The translations under genes and the position numbers were made by a program. A stretch of DNA of 64,000 nt, from assembly GCA_010405405.1 (NCBI GenBank), contig MU004231.1:3280401-3344400 (forward strand). Direction: 5' to 3'. Shown one piece after another: positions 1 through 10,477 of the stretch. The notes below the pieces were generated by a model that saw only the letters and a program-made list of their open reading frames with translations, made no database searches and was not told the DNA's origin. How positions within the stretch are numbered: the first letter of the stretch is position 1; the number at the start of each line of letters is the position of its first letter. This DNA is from Microthyrium microscopicum (Eukaryota > Ascomycota > Dothideomycetes > Microthyriales > Microthyriaceae).

Positions 1-57
1 ATTTATAATGCGCAGCTTTTTGCGGCGGTTAAGAAGGAGACAGACTTGGATGAATAG
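1..57 (+). CDS. C-terminal tail of an unidentified gene (partial)
   Basis: Frame 1 is open from the first base to a TAG at 55-57. It reads as a charged tail of 18 residues ending in KKETDLDE, which looks like an ordinary protein C-terminus. The rest of the gene lies upstream of the window, so no family can be assigned. An open run of 18 codons can occur by chance, so the call is weak. It is plausible because the next gene is convergent and begins its 3' end about 350 bases further on. Confidence 0.35.
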   Translation: MYNAQLFAAVKKETDLDE

Positions 58-411
58 GCACAGGACTGGGTTGAAAAGCAGCTTTGAGAATTTCCAAGTA
101 GCGGCGTTTGGTTTGGTCTGGTCATAACATTAGCTGGGAGCACAATGATACTAGAAGATTGACTAAATGTCTAGGACTTGATTCCTGGTATTCATTAAGA
201 GCTCAGCTTTGTTGCTCCCGGCCTCGAGACCCGTCTAACGATACGACTTTCGCGGGACGCCTTGCTATGTTATGATACAATTCTCTGCCACTGATCCTTT
301 TTGGCAGATGATTTAGAAGTTCGTGGATCTAAAGTGATAGCGTTGATGAGAAAGTCAAAAAGGTTGACTTGATTATTACAATCGAATATATGTGAGGTAA
401 ACGATAGCTCG
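58..411. other. intergenic, convergent 3' ends
   Basis: These 354 bases lie between the possible + strand gene tail and the stop of the Gdt1-type gene on the minus strand. They are presumably the two 3' UTRs. I see no coding potential, repeat or RNA gene here. Confidence 0.5.
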
Positions 412-2045
412 TTACCGGTAATACAATGATTCTGCTAAGTAGATGACGCCAAATACCAAAAATGCTATTGCACCTCCGAGGGTGACTGAAAAGGTTAGTA
501 TAATGTTTTGGTGGAGATGAAGAATCGACTTTACCTATGCGCATGCTGACTTTTCCAGCCAGAGCTCTTCCTCCTATCACAGCAACAGCGGAGCACATCG
601 CATGCCCGACTACCGCACCAGCAGTGATCCACCAATAATCCTGTCCTGCAGCCATTGCAATGGTAGCAATTTGGCTTCGATCTCCCCACTCGCCAAGGAA
701 CGTCATGGCGAAAGTTTGTACCCAAGCTGGTGATAGTAAAAGTGAGCACAGATTATTAAATCCTGAAAGAATAGACGATAAAGAAGAGCTGGCACCAGGC
801 GTTGGTGGCGGCGATGGTGATGTTGATGGACTGCGAAGGGGCGCTGGTAGGGTAGATGATGAGGAGCGTAGACGGCCTAAGCGACCTGATTCCATGAGAT
901 AAGGCGAGACACTAGACCGTCGCTTAGACCGTCGCATTTCTTGTTCTTTTTCTTCCAATTCCATTTCAACTTCTCTCATTTCTTCTCCAACACCCTCCTC
1001 GGCGTCCATTGCTAGACCCTCTCTTAACAGTTTTATTCCGAATACAAAGAAGAGCAATGCAGCTGCATATCCAGTGAGCTTCTTGGGAAGTAATGTTGGA
1101 ACAGCATGGCCAAGGACAGCAGATAGGACAGTCATAACGAACAGCGCAGATACTGCGGCCGAAAATACAACCATTCTGTCATGTCTCATGGCCATGAGTG
1201 CCGCAACGAGAAAAGTCTTGTCACCAATTTCGGAGAATATGATCATTGTCCAGGAGATAAAAAATGAGTGAAATGGATGTAGTAGAGAATCGTCGATTGG
1301 TTCCGCGGATCCAGGTAATTTCGTTTTTGGGTCGGAATCGTGAAGAGTTGGAGGATTAGGATGAGGAATATCGTGTGGCTTTTCTGGTAGATCGGCCGGT
1401 TTCTAAAGGCATCATTAGAAAGTTGTCAAGTTTCGCGTGATTCCCATAACTTACTTCAAGACCTGCTGCACCTTTCTTCTTTTCCTTCTCGTCGTCACCG
1501 TCTTTCGAACTTGGCGTCGATTTCGACTTGCCATTGTCCACTCGAGGTGGAGCCTCCTTGGGTTGTTCGGGCTTCTTCTTCTCGGCTTCACCCTTCTCCT
1601 TTCTTTCTCGGTCTTTCTGGCTCACGCCTCCTTCTGTTCCTGTTGGACCAGTAACTTTCTTATGACTGGTTAAATCTGCCATAACACCATCGTCTTCTGG
1701 ACGGTCGAATGTCTCTGCCAGCACCTTCTCCTTCTCTTTTCCACTCGCTGGTTTGGTGGAAGAACCAAGATCCTCTATCTGCTGTGACTGCTTTTTCCTT
1801 GTGCTCTCCACGTAAGGTCCAGCATGTGGTTTTCCATCTAAGCCATCAACTGGAGCATCCTTAGTCCCGGCTCCTTTCGAAGCTGGCGGTCCGGATACCG
1901 CGATAGCCGAGTCTATTGCGGTAGAGTCTTTCGATTGATCGGCTTGTAGCTTTGTGCTTGATTTTTCAACGGCGAGGGCTGCGACTATAGAAGGAAGTAG
2001 GAGCAGGAGTAGCGGCGCAACAGGCGTCCTCGAATTTAACCTCAT
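412..2045 (-). CDS. GDT1: Gdt1/TMEM165 (UPF0016) family Golgi Ca2+/Mn2+ transporter
   Basis: The spliced gene is complement(join(412..485,535..1402,1455..2045)), 510 residues, and all joins keep frame. The family exchanges Ca2+/Mn2+ for H+ in the Golgi membrane and supports glycosylation. Both family signature motifs are visible: SEIGDKTF in the first membrane repeat and GEWGDRSQ in the second, each inside hydrophobic helices. The N-terminus has a hydrophobic signal (MRLNSRTPVAPLLLLLLP), which is why this Met was preferred to one 17 codons upstream. It is followed by about 180 polar, Lys/Glu-rich residues before the first helix. The last exon restores the final helix and ends SLYYR. An acidic coiled linker and a Ser/Pro-rich segment separate the two repeats. 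The protein is longer than the yeast protein (about 280 residues, from memory) because of the N-terminal and central insertions. Confidence 0.9.
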
Positions 2046-3049
2046 TGTGACGATTGTGAGGAGGTTGTTGGAGGTGAGCGAGCGGAGGATATGCAAGTGG
2101 GCGATGAATTACGGGGAAATTGGTGATGTGGTCTCTCGTTGGTAGTTAAGGGGTAAGACGTGTAAGCGATGGACGCGGATGACGGGATATTGTGGCTCGA
2201 GACTGCAGCGTGTAGACAGAGGGAATTGGAGGTTGCGGTTGGTAGATTGGAAAAAGAAGAAGTAAACAGATTACAAGATGATAGAGTAAAGCGCGCAAAA
2301 GAGGTGAGAGGTGAGAGGTGAGAGAAAATTGGGGCGAATGTATGGACGGTTTAGAGACTCGTTACTGTTCGCGTCTCGACCACCAAAAACTAGCCAGCGG
2401 TGCCAGCGGCGAAGTTGAACACTGGGAGTCTGGGAGTCTGGGACTGGGGAAGTTTGTGTCTAATCCATATCTGGCATAGTCTGCTTGTCTAGTCTATTCT
2501 TGGTCAAGACCATACGAGCGGCTGCATTTTACTCATATGCATTTTAACCTGATCCCTCCAAGTCTTATATTTGGGTCAAGTTGGATCTATTTATGGATCT
2601 CTTGTTCAAATGCACAACGCTTCAAAGTTATTGTTTATGCAGGCAACGACATCAAATTGTTGTAAGGCCAAAAGAAAGAAACATTATTCCAGCCCAAGTA
2701 AACTAGCAACCAGCACCTAGAGTTTCGAGATATAACCAACGCTAACATAAAGAAATCTAGCCTTGGCTGCTCTTGCTGTTAACCAATCGCTCTGCGAAGT
2801 TACCAATACATCTTTCCTGATTGGCTAAATGCAATCATTCGCCTCTGCTCAATTCACGAATGATCCTGCTTTCTTTCTATCAGTCACCTCCCCGTAGGCC
2901 AAGCCGTATCAACATAAAAGGCTCAGTATCTGCCCCCTCTTCGTCTGCTTCTTTCACACAACAACTTCTCACATTCTCAAAGAACTTCCAAACCCACATA
3001 CAAACAATCATCCCTTCAGTACCAAACCAATCAACTTCCATCAATCATC
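2046..3049. other. divergent promoter region, GDT1 / metallothionein-like gene
   Basis: About 1 kb separates two divergent starts. It holds a short tandem run of GAGGTGA units near 2303-2323 and a run of GGGAGTCT units near 2421-2440. A TATA-like CATAAAAGG lies at 2913-2921, and CT/CA-rich leader sequence precedes the metallothionein-like ATG. No gene is seen. Confidence 0.5.
2913..2921 (+). promoter_or_regulatory. TATA-like box of the metallothionein-like gene
   Basis: CATAAAAGG lies about 130 bases before the ATG and is followed by a pyrimidine/CA-rich stretch typical of strongly expressed fungal leaders. This is assigned from position and sequence only. Confidence 0.35.
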
Positions 3050-3442
3050 ATGTCTCCCAAGTGCTGCGGTCGTGACGGATCAGGCTGTGTCTGTGCCGCC
3101 GAAGGTAATAATCACCATGTGTCTACATCATCAATCCCAAGTGGGTTGTTGAGTGTTTACAAATATAGCCATTCAGATGATGAGTTAACTAACATGTCTT
3201 AGCCACCTGCTCTTGCGGCAAAAAGGCTGCTCAAGCGTGTGACTGCGACAAGTCTGCTACCGAGAACACTGTTTCTGGCAATACTTGCTCCTGCGGTATG
3301 GTCTCTGAAGCCATTCATCCATCATAGATTGCTGACTTCAGTAGGAAAACGTGCTGCTGGAGCCTGCACTTGCTCTCGTTCTGCCGCTGAAAACACCGGA
3401 GGAGCTACGGCGGAGGAGACTGACTTTACCACCAAGGCCTAA
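3050..3442 (+). CDS. metallothionein-like cysteine-rich protein
   Basis: The spliced gene is join(3050..3104,3203..3295,3345..3442), 81 residues. It carries 12 Cys, mostly as CxC pairs (CVC, CSC, CDC, CSC, CTC) plus an N-terminal CC. These are arranged as repeated Cys blocks followed by CGK motifs. The C-terminus (EETDFTTKA) is free of Cys. Small proteins of this form occur widely in filamentous ascomycetes and are expected to bind Cu(I) or Zn in the cytosol. The metal specificity is inferred, not visible. Each intron falls exactly between Cys modules, in phase 1, so modules could have been duplicated as exons. The compact gene, TATA-like box and CA-rich leader suggest strong or inducible expression. 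The start is the first ATG and gives the usual MSPKC-type N-terminus. Confidence 0.8.
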
Positions 3443-3682
3443 AGTCGTTATGAGTATCGTTCTGTTCGCTTAGCATGAGTAATGATAGAGCATCATCATG
3501 AATGAAATGTCTTGATCCATGACAATTTTGAATTTTTGTATCAACTTGGCGTGCCATTGTCCTAGCCTAGTACCCAAACACCTGAAATGATTTATACAAC
3601 CTTGACCCTGAAGTAACAGTCTGTATCTATACAGCCCCAGTGAACGCCTGTAAGTGATTCAAGGACGGCCAACTCTTGTCTT

Positions 3683-6092
3683 CTAGTCAGAGCGACCTGC
3701 TCCACCCATTCTCTCAATGTTGCTCAAGATCTTGCTCTTGCCGGCAGTTGGTTTCGCAAGTCCACTTGGAGCACCGATTCGAGGATTACCGAATCCAAAC
3801 CCTGGGCGGGCCAGCCCAGTCGGTCGAGGAGGAGCAATGCCCATCCCTACGCTCTTCTTGAGAATATCTTCCATGGCTGACGATTGAGCAGGCTCAGAAC
3901 CAACGTTGAGGACGCTCATATCAGCCTGAAGCGTAAGCATCTCGTCAACAGCAGCAACAAGTTCGCCCTTCTCAATCCGCTCCTTCTCAAGCTCTGCCAT
4001 AACCGTATCAAATTCGCTTCGTTGCGTCTTGAGTTCTTCCTCACGACCAGCAAGCTCAGCTTTTTGACGCTCAATGACAGCCTTCTGCTCTTCCATCTTC
4101 TTCAGCTCCGCCTCCCGCTCCTCAGCATCCAAGCCAGACCCACCGAGAACAGCAGGAATAACACCACTCAGAGTCCCATCCAGCTTGGCCTGCAACTCCT
4201 CACACAGCCGTTCCAACTCCTCCACCTTGACCACCAACTCCGCACACTTCTCCTTCGTCTTGGCCTCAAAGCCCTTCTTCAACCCGGCCACCTTGGTGAC
4301 ATGCTTCTTCTTGTAGATCGCATGCAATTCCTGACTCAGCGACGTCACCCGCTCGTCGATTCGTCGCTGACATTCCACCAACGTCACCATCTCCACGCCC
4401 TCCTTCACTTCAGAGGGTGACACAAACACACTCGCATCCACACGCTCTCTCTCCGCGCGTGCCGCACGCTCATCCGCTTCAGCGACTTTGCGCTCAAGAT
4501 CATGGACGCGCTCCTCAGCCTCTTCTGCGCGCTTCAGTACGTTTTCACGCTCTGTTTCGCCCTCCAGTACTTCTTTCTTGACACGCTTGAGCACCTCTTC
4601 GAATTCTCTTCCTCGTCGCACCCACTCATCTTTCTCTCTTCCTAGATTCTCGCGCCGTTGACGCTCTTCGCGAACTTCTTCGACAGCTTCGCCTACTCGA
4701 CGCTCTGCATCGCCAACAGCGCGCTTGAGGGCGCCAACTTCAGCTTCGCGACCGGCGAGCGTTGCAGTGAGTGCAGATATTTGGCTCGCAAATCCACTCT
4801 TCATCTGCTCCATTTCTCTAATAGTAATGCTCGGTAAACTGCGTGGTGTTGGAGCTGGTGGGAGCTCAAAGTCCAGCAAGGACATGAGATTTTGTTTACT
4901 TGAAGGTGTGGCAGGGTTCTTGCGAGGTGAGCGCTGGGAATGTAGATATGAGAGGAGTTGAGGTTCTTGAGATCCGGATTTTATCGGGGACATGGACTGT
5001 CGGGAGGCAGTGCGAAGGCGATGTGTGAAGTTGCTGATTGCTTGAAATTGTTCTGTAAAATCTAGGAGGAGATTTGTGGTGTCGTTTTCTCCGCCAGATT
5101 GGGTATTGGCGCGGGGAGTCGACGTTGTGGTTATGGCTGTTCTTGCGGTCGATGGTGTGGCGCGCGCGGATTGGAAGTTTGGGCGCGGAGTCTGTGAATG
5201 GTTAGGATGCTGTCGCAGTCTGATAGGGGACGAGAGAAGACCTTACTTGATTGAATGAGTTCATGGTTTTGGTGGGGCTTCTATTGCCTAGTTGAGCAAA
5301 ATTGGTCATATCCATATTCGGGACTTCGGAGAAAGTGCTGAAGCAGGTGTCATCAACATCTCCCTCCCGATCTTGTTCTGGTGCGGCAGTCATGAACGTC
5401 ATGTCGGTCTGGTCGATTAATAGATCTTCTTCCGCTTCCGTCTCATGTGTGGTCTGTAACGTTTGCGTCTTGTGTATGGTTTCGGCATGGAGTGATTCAT
5501 GAGACTGCGTTGAATGAATGGTGGAGTTTCGCGACGATCGAGAAGAGCGTATGCTGGATCTGGAGCGCGAAGACCGATGACTGCTCATACTGCTAGATTG
5601 AGCTACAGCAATTTCGCAATCGGCGACCAGCTGCTTGGTAGGACTCGACATCTTTGTTGGGCTGCACATGCCTTTGACTGGTGAAAGAGCCCGGCTCTTG
5701 ATCACAGATGGGGGCGCTGGCATGCTTGCAGTGTCATCTTCGAATATATCTACAGAGAGAGTAGATTTCGAGTCTTTGGAAGTCTTGCGAGGAGAAGGAG
5801 ATGAAGGGATATCCAATTCAAGGTCTATGTCCATTTTGGCCGGCGAAGACATCTGATACAGTGGAGAGGAGTTGTTCTGTTCGTGAAGAGCAAGTTCCGT
5901 GACAAATGGGGAGCTAGTATCTTCGTCGTCCCAGTGAATAGCGTCTTCTTCCGCAGTTGTAGATTCGGTATTTATTCTACCAGGCGTCATTTTACGAGGC
6001 GATAGATCGAATATGGATTCGTCAACGTCGGCTGGAGAAAAAGGACTGGGCGACTTGGAGTTGAGCGCTCCTGGTGATAATGGAGAAAGCAT
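3683..6092 (-). CDS. fungal TACC-family spindle/microtubule protein (Alp7/Mia1-like)
   Basis: The spliced gene is complement(join(3683..5191,5247..6092)), 784 residues, with one 55-nt phase-0 intron. Residues 1-350 are disordered and rich in Ser/Pro sites (SPRK, SPTK, SPVK), consistent with Cdk control. A long coiled coil runs from about 400 to 700. Inside it the conserved fungal TACC core lies near 560-600 (SQELHAIYKKKHVTKVAGLK). The C-terminus is basic and Gly/Pro-rich (RPGFGFGNPRIGAP). TACC proteins load the XMAP215/Alp14 microtubule polymerase on spindle poles and nuclear microtubules. The family call rests on that ELHxxYKxKHxxKVxxLK segment. The first ATG at 6092 starts the likely N-terminus (MLSPLSPGAL); upstream in-frame ATGs look like leader sequence. 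Confidence 0.8.
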
Positions 6093-8232
6093 TGTGAACG
6101 ATGCTCGTGCGGAGAGATATAAAAGCCTTCTGTTATCGTTGTTGACGCAAGGATTCTTTGGTTGCTGGGAAGAAAATCCAGGTTTGGTGGTGCAAAAGTT
6201 CAGGATCAAGGTTCGATGTTCTTGAATCTTGAGTCGTCAAGTCCATTGTTTGCAAAACGTGGTTAAGCCCACGTTGTCAGGGGCAACACCCGCCACTCCT
6301 TCCAAACTCAACACCACATGGCCCATGCGCAAGGCTGTATAAAAGGAAGCAACGACACTCCATTCGACCCACCGCTCCTACTCTTTCCATTCTCCCACGA
6401 GGCCCACTTGCCCGTCAGGAAGCCACGAGCTGCCTCTGATTTTTGCCTTGCACTATATATTCAATTCGCAGCAATTTCCCTCTCATACCCAGTTTCATGG
6501 CCGAGGTTTTAAATTACATCCTGTTCTCAGCTTATCCCTTTATGGGTTGTTGTAATTTATTTCGAGTCCACTAGTGAACCAACAACGGTGAACAGCCTTT
6601 CGGGGTGTTGCGTAGCTTTAGTTGGTGTTCATAGGTTGACTACTAATGACTTGCTTCTGGCGGTCAGATATGTTCGACATGAAAGAGCATCAGCTTCTTT
6701 ACGACAAGATCTCTGTTTCGGCAGATTGATCGCGTACGAGGGTTGTTGATACGCTGGGTAAACCTTATTTTTTGGTCGTTCTTTTTTTGGCAATAGTCTA
6801 ACATCGCTGGTGTTGAAAGCCTTTGTCTTGTAGACGGTATGTAGCAATGAATGGCCTTCTAATGCTGTAATGATGACCTGGTGATGTCCGTATTCTTCAA
6901 AGTTATGGTGTTGAGTACGAGTACCTAAGCTACCAATCCACAAGACACCGGTTCAACTCCCAGCTGGTTCTGTACCCAATATCGAGCCCACTACAATAGT
7001 TAAATTACGAAAACCTTGATACATTCGCCTAGAACGTGCAAGTAAATTTCACTCCCTGAATGAACACTATCATGATATGACAGGTTGCGCTCGAGTCCCA
7101 ACATATTCCATTGCTCATCTGACTTTGCATTCGAAACTTCAACCGTCTCCTCAGTCCCCGCATCTACCAGGCTATCAAAATCTTCCTCTGCTATCAAGTC
7201 GCACGGCATATCACCGCTTGATGAATTAAGTAGCTTGGTAGATGACAAGAAAATTCATGTTTGGCAGTATTTGAGAACCATAAGGTTTCAATGTTTGTTG
7301 CTACACGTACCTCGGAAAGATCATTGATGTAGAACAATACATAAGTCGAAGATAAACCTTGGAACCATTCATAACATATCCTCTTTGTCGAACGATCTGT
7401 CTACCTACCTGTAGTTCAGAGCTATGGCCAAAGTCGTGCAAGCTCCATTGCTGCCACTGGTCCTGAGGGCTCATGGTGCGTGAGTGACTCAGTTGACGAA
7501 TCCGCTGACCTGAAAATTGGATGCCTGGCAGAATAAGTCCTGTCATATGTGTTCATATTTTTTAAGGCAAGATGTGGTTAGATTTAGATTTGCGGCTGTA
7601 TTGACCTTTAGAAAAAGATCAACAGAACTTGCAGTTACCGGCAACTACACTTCCGACGACTTGTGATTGTCTTGACTGCCTTTTCCATGTGTGCTAGAAT
7701 CTCGGGATAAAATTCAAGCCTTCTACAACGGAATGGAAATAGGAAGAAGGAATGAAAAAGTGGGCTTGTAGAGGTATCAGATGGGACCTTACCGCTTTAG
7801 ATTCTTTAGAGTTCCAGATCATGAGTAATCTATGAACTTGACATTAGCATACCAGTTGACAGCGAGTTTGGTACTGCTGCCTAGGAGATTTGTGAGATTA
7901 AATCTCTTTAAGAGAAGATTCATTTCATATCCAAGACTTATTATAGAGAGTAGGTTCAAGTATTTTAATACTTATTCACACACCTTTAATTCCCACATCA
8001 ATACCAACAGGTCTTGGACAGCAATACAAGACTCCTAGTAAGACTTCCCTCGCACAATGTTTCGTCAAGCTTTTACGACAATGTCACTTTTTGATCAATG
8101 GCATTACTTTGAGGCTATAGCTCATAACAGAGTTCTCAGCGTATTAATCTGTCAGTATCATGATCGAAGCAATCTCATATTAGTATAATCAAATGTAACA
8201 GCCTACAGTCTTACCACGAAAATCATCTCAAC
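6093..8232. other. gene-poor interval upstream of the TACC gene
   Basis: This interval of 2.1 kb includes the TACC promoter and one doubtful minus-strand gene at 7000-7474, listed separately. The other short open frames lack splice-consistent partners and recognisable motifs. Confidence 0.4.
7000..7474 (-). CDS. doubtful small two-exon hypothetical protein
   Basis: A possible gene is complement(join(7000..7233,7409..7474)), 99 residues. Exon 1 starts at the first ATG (MSPQDQWQQW) and ends at CAG/GTAGGT. Exon 2 begins after ACCAAG and keeps frame through an acidic segment (EEDFDSLVDAGTEETVEV) to the stop. The composition is protein-like, but no domain is recognised and the 175-nt intron is long for this window. 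It may equally be a relic of a longer gene. Confidence 0.25.
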
Positions 8233-9031
8233 ATGCTAGCCACTTGCGTTTTGCAAAGTGCGCTCCAAGGGGCCTTACATAGCAGCGCTTTCCAAGGCGC
8301 AATTTTACTGGGAGGTGCTCGTTGTGCCCATCCAAGGCAATACAACGTGGATCATGGACCACGCTCAGGACTACCTTTGCCCAAGAATGATGTTACAGAC
8401 CCTCGGATCAGGGGAGACTTGGATCCAAAGCCTTTCACAATTGACGCCAAATTCCACGAGCTTCAAGCAAGTTTGAAAAGTCTAAGAAACGAAATGCAGG
8501 ACAAGAGAACTTCCAGTGACTACAAAATGATGAGCATCGAGGATCAATTGAGTTCTAGGCCTGATTCTCGATTCATCAAACTATTGCAGGAACAGAACGA
8601 GATTCTTAGAATGGACAAGGACAGATACTGGACTGCACTCCAAGAACGAGGTACTCTGTCTAAGCGCTTGACAGATGATTTCAATAACGACGGCGAGAAG
8701 TCTGAGAAGTCAGCGAAGCAAATCCACAAGACCATGGCAAATACTAACTATATTTCTTCTAATAGTCCCCGTTTACAAGGTCAAAAGTCGCAAAGACAAA
8801 GACGAGAACAAAGAAGCGAGGAAGAAGACATGGAGGAAGATTTTCCATACTGTTCGTTCGGCGACCTGGTGAGTGCCCATTTGCAAGGTTTGCTTTCGTA
8901 TCGAAACTCTGGCTGACGAAACCTAGATGGTAGTGGGACTCCTAGGGGGCAGCATGTCACTGCTACTCCACGAAATAATTTGTTGGACCTTGCATCGCAA
9001 CAGCCTGCGGGAAGAAGATTGGGAAAGGTAA
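8233..9031 (+). CDS. hypothetical coiled-coil protein with C-terminal membrane segment
   Basis: The spliced gene is join(8233..8868,8927..9031), 246 residues. The 58-nt intron has consensus GTGAGT and CCTAG ends and joins in phase 0. The N-terminus (MLATCVLQSALQGALHSSAF) is hydrophobic, lacks acidic residues and could be an organelle presequence. Residues 75-150 are charged and heptad-like. Residues 180-205 are strongly basic, then acidic. The second exon supplies a hydrophobic stretch (MVVGLLGGSMSLLLHEI) just before a short charged tail, resembling a tail anchor. I do not recognise the family. The second exon gives a coherent end to the protein, which supports a real gene rather than a chance frame. 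Confidence 0.55.
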
Positions 9032-9451
9032 CGGGCGTGCGACTGCTGACAGCCTTCCTTTCGCGTACCTCTGTATATTGAACAGTACTTTGTTACACGG
9101 GCAGTTATGAGCTGTTAGCCGACCCGTCTCTGCTTTCAACTTTCGCAAATCATGCAACTATGGCATGTAGTATACAGAAGTCTCCGCTCACCAAGAAAGC
9201 TTCTATGGTCTCAAATCAGACAGCTCTCCTCCTCCTCCAAAAGTTAAGCCTTAAGCAGCTTCTCTGCCAACAGTGCGTTGTGCTTGACCACACTCTTAAA
9301 GAATATTATCAATGGTTGAGAAGATGAATATCTATGTGATGTGACAGCTGAGTTGTACTTGGCGATCACGATATACCATTATTAGATCTCAATCAAACTA
9401 GAACGCTGCATAAGATTCGTGATAGCGTAATTCTTTCTCCCAATGCAGTGA
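9032..9451. other. intergenic, convergent 3' ends
   Basis: These 420 bases lie between the coiled-coil gene and the hydrolase gene, which run toward each other. No coding signal, repeat or RNA gene is seen. Confidence 0.4.
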
Positions 9452-10477
9452 CTAGCCAGCATCAGAAGTAATCAGCACAAGTGCGGCCAGTATATACGCC
9501 CGGTCTTTGTCCCTGTATGCTTTTGTATCCTCTTCCCACATCGTCTTGTCCCAAAAGTGATCCTGGCTGTATCTCCGCATGGTCACGAGTTTACCCTCCT
9601 CTTCTTGTATTCTGTGTCCCAAATCTTCTGCTTCCTCGGCAAGGTTGTCTTTTCCTGCTGAGATTATCAGCACATTTGGGGGAAACAACCGTGGATCGGC
9701 CTTGGAAATGGATATTGCTGGATTGGACGGATCTTCAGATCCAATGTAGCATTCGTTGAAAGTTCTGGCCACAAACGCCGGTATCGTGCCTGCGGAACCA
9801 TCTGGCGCCTTCTTACGCTCCGGTGGAATAGAAAGATCACAAGGTGGATAGAAGGCCAGGACTGACTTGATCACTCCGTTACGAGCCTTTCCAGCTGGAT
9901 CAGATGCAACGGCCAGGGCTAGATTCGCGCCAGCACTAAACCCCGAAAGTGCAATGTTGTTCACGTCGTATTCGTCTGGTCGATTGAGAACGTATAAAAT
10001 TAGATCTTCTGCATCTTCCAATGCTGCAGGAAATGGATACTCGGGCGCTAAGGCATAGCTAGCATCCAGAACCGTGAAATCGGTTTCCTGAGCCATACGT
10101 CGGCAGAATTCGTGATCGGAACCATGCATGTCTATCACAAAACCAGAGGAGGACCAGTTCAAGAGGACAGGACTGGGATGCCGCTCTGTTGATGATTTGT
10201 AGATGTGGACGTTAATTTTCCTCTTCCCATTCCTTGAGGGTATTTGTATTTTTTCATCTGCGTCTGCTTTCACATCCAGAGACCAAGTAGCAAAGAACCG
10301 TATGACTGAAGCAATAACTTTGAGCCGCAAATATTGAAGAGTTGTATGAACCATAGTGACTTTACTACGGGGATAGCTTGCTGGATTTGCCTCACGAAAT
10401 GCTCTTGCCTTCGCTTGCTGGAATGGCAGACTGTGCGCCCAGAATTGTGGTGGAAATGGACTATCGGCACCACTCAC
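9452..10477 (-). CDS. alpha/beta hydrolase (HSL-like, fold-3), atypical oxyanion motif
   Basis: A single open frame of 341 codons encodes an alpha/beta hydrolase of the hormone-sensitive-lipase type. The nucleophile elbow is GFSAG (Ser181), followed by a likely acid at Asp277 (SAGKDNLAEEAE) and His307 (SQDHFWD). The segment that should hold the HGGG/HGSG oxyanion motif reads NWSSSGFV (107-114), so the usual His and a Gly are replaced by Ser. The family hydrolyses esters; this copy may be altered or inactive. The frame is open upstream of the first ATG (10354) to a GTG at 10477, and the extra residues (FPPQFWAHSLPFQQAKARAF) look like part of the fold. I therefore give the full open frame. The true start could be 10354, a short unseen 5' exon, or lost. 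Confidence 0.6.
   Translation of the reverse strand: MSGADSPFPPQFWAHSLPFQQAKARAFREANPASYPRSKVTMVHTTLQYLRLKVIASVIRFFATWSLDVKADADEKIQIPSRNGKRKINVHIYKSSTERHPSPVLLNWSSSGFVIDMHGSDHEFCRRMAQETDFTVLDASYALAPEYPFPAALEDAEDLILYVLNRPDEYDVNNIALSGFSAGANLALAVASDPAGKARNGVIKSVLAFYPPCDLSIPPERKKAPDGSAGTIPAFVARTFNECYIGSEDPSNPAISISKADPRLFPPNVLIISAGKDNLAEEAEDLGHRIQEEEGKLVTMRRYSQDHFWDKTMWEEDTKAYRDKDRAYILAALVLITSDAG

Noticed and set aside
6915-6955. tRNA-like T-arm motif (CCGGTTCAACTCCCAGC)
   Set aside because: The arm does not pair correctly, and no D-arm, anticodon arm or acceptor stem is found around it on either strand.
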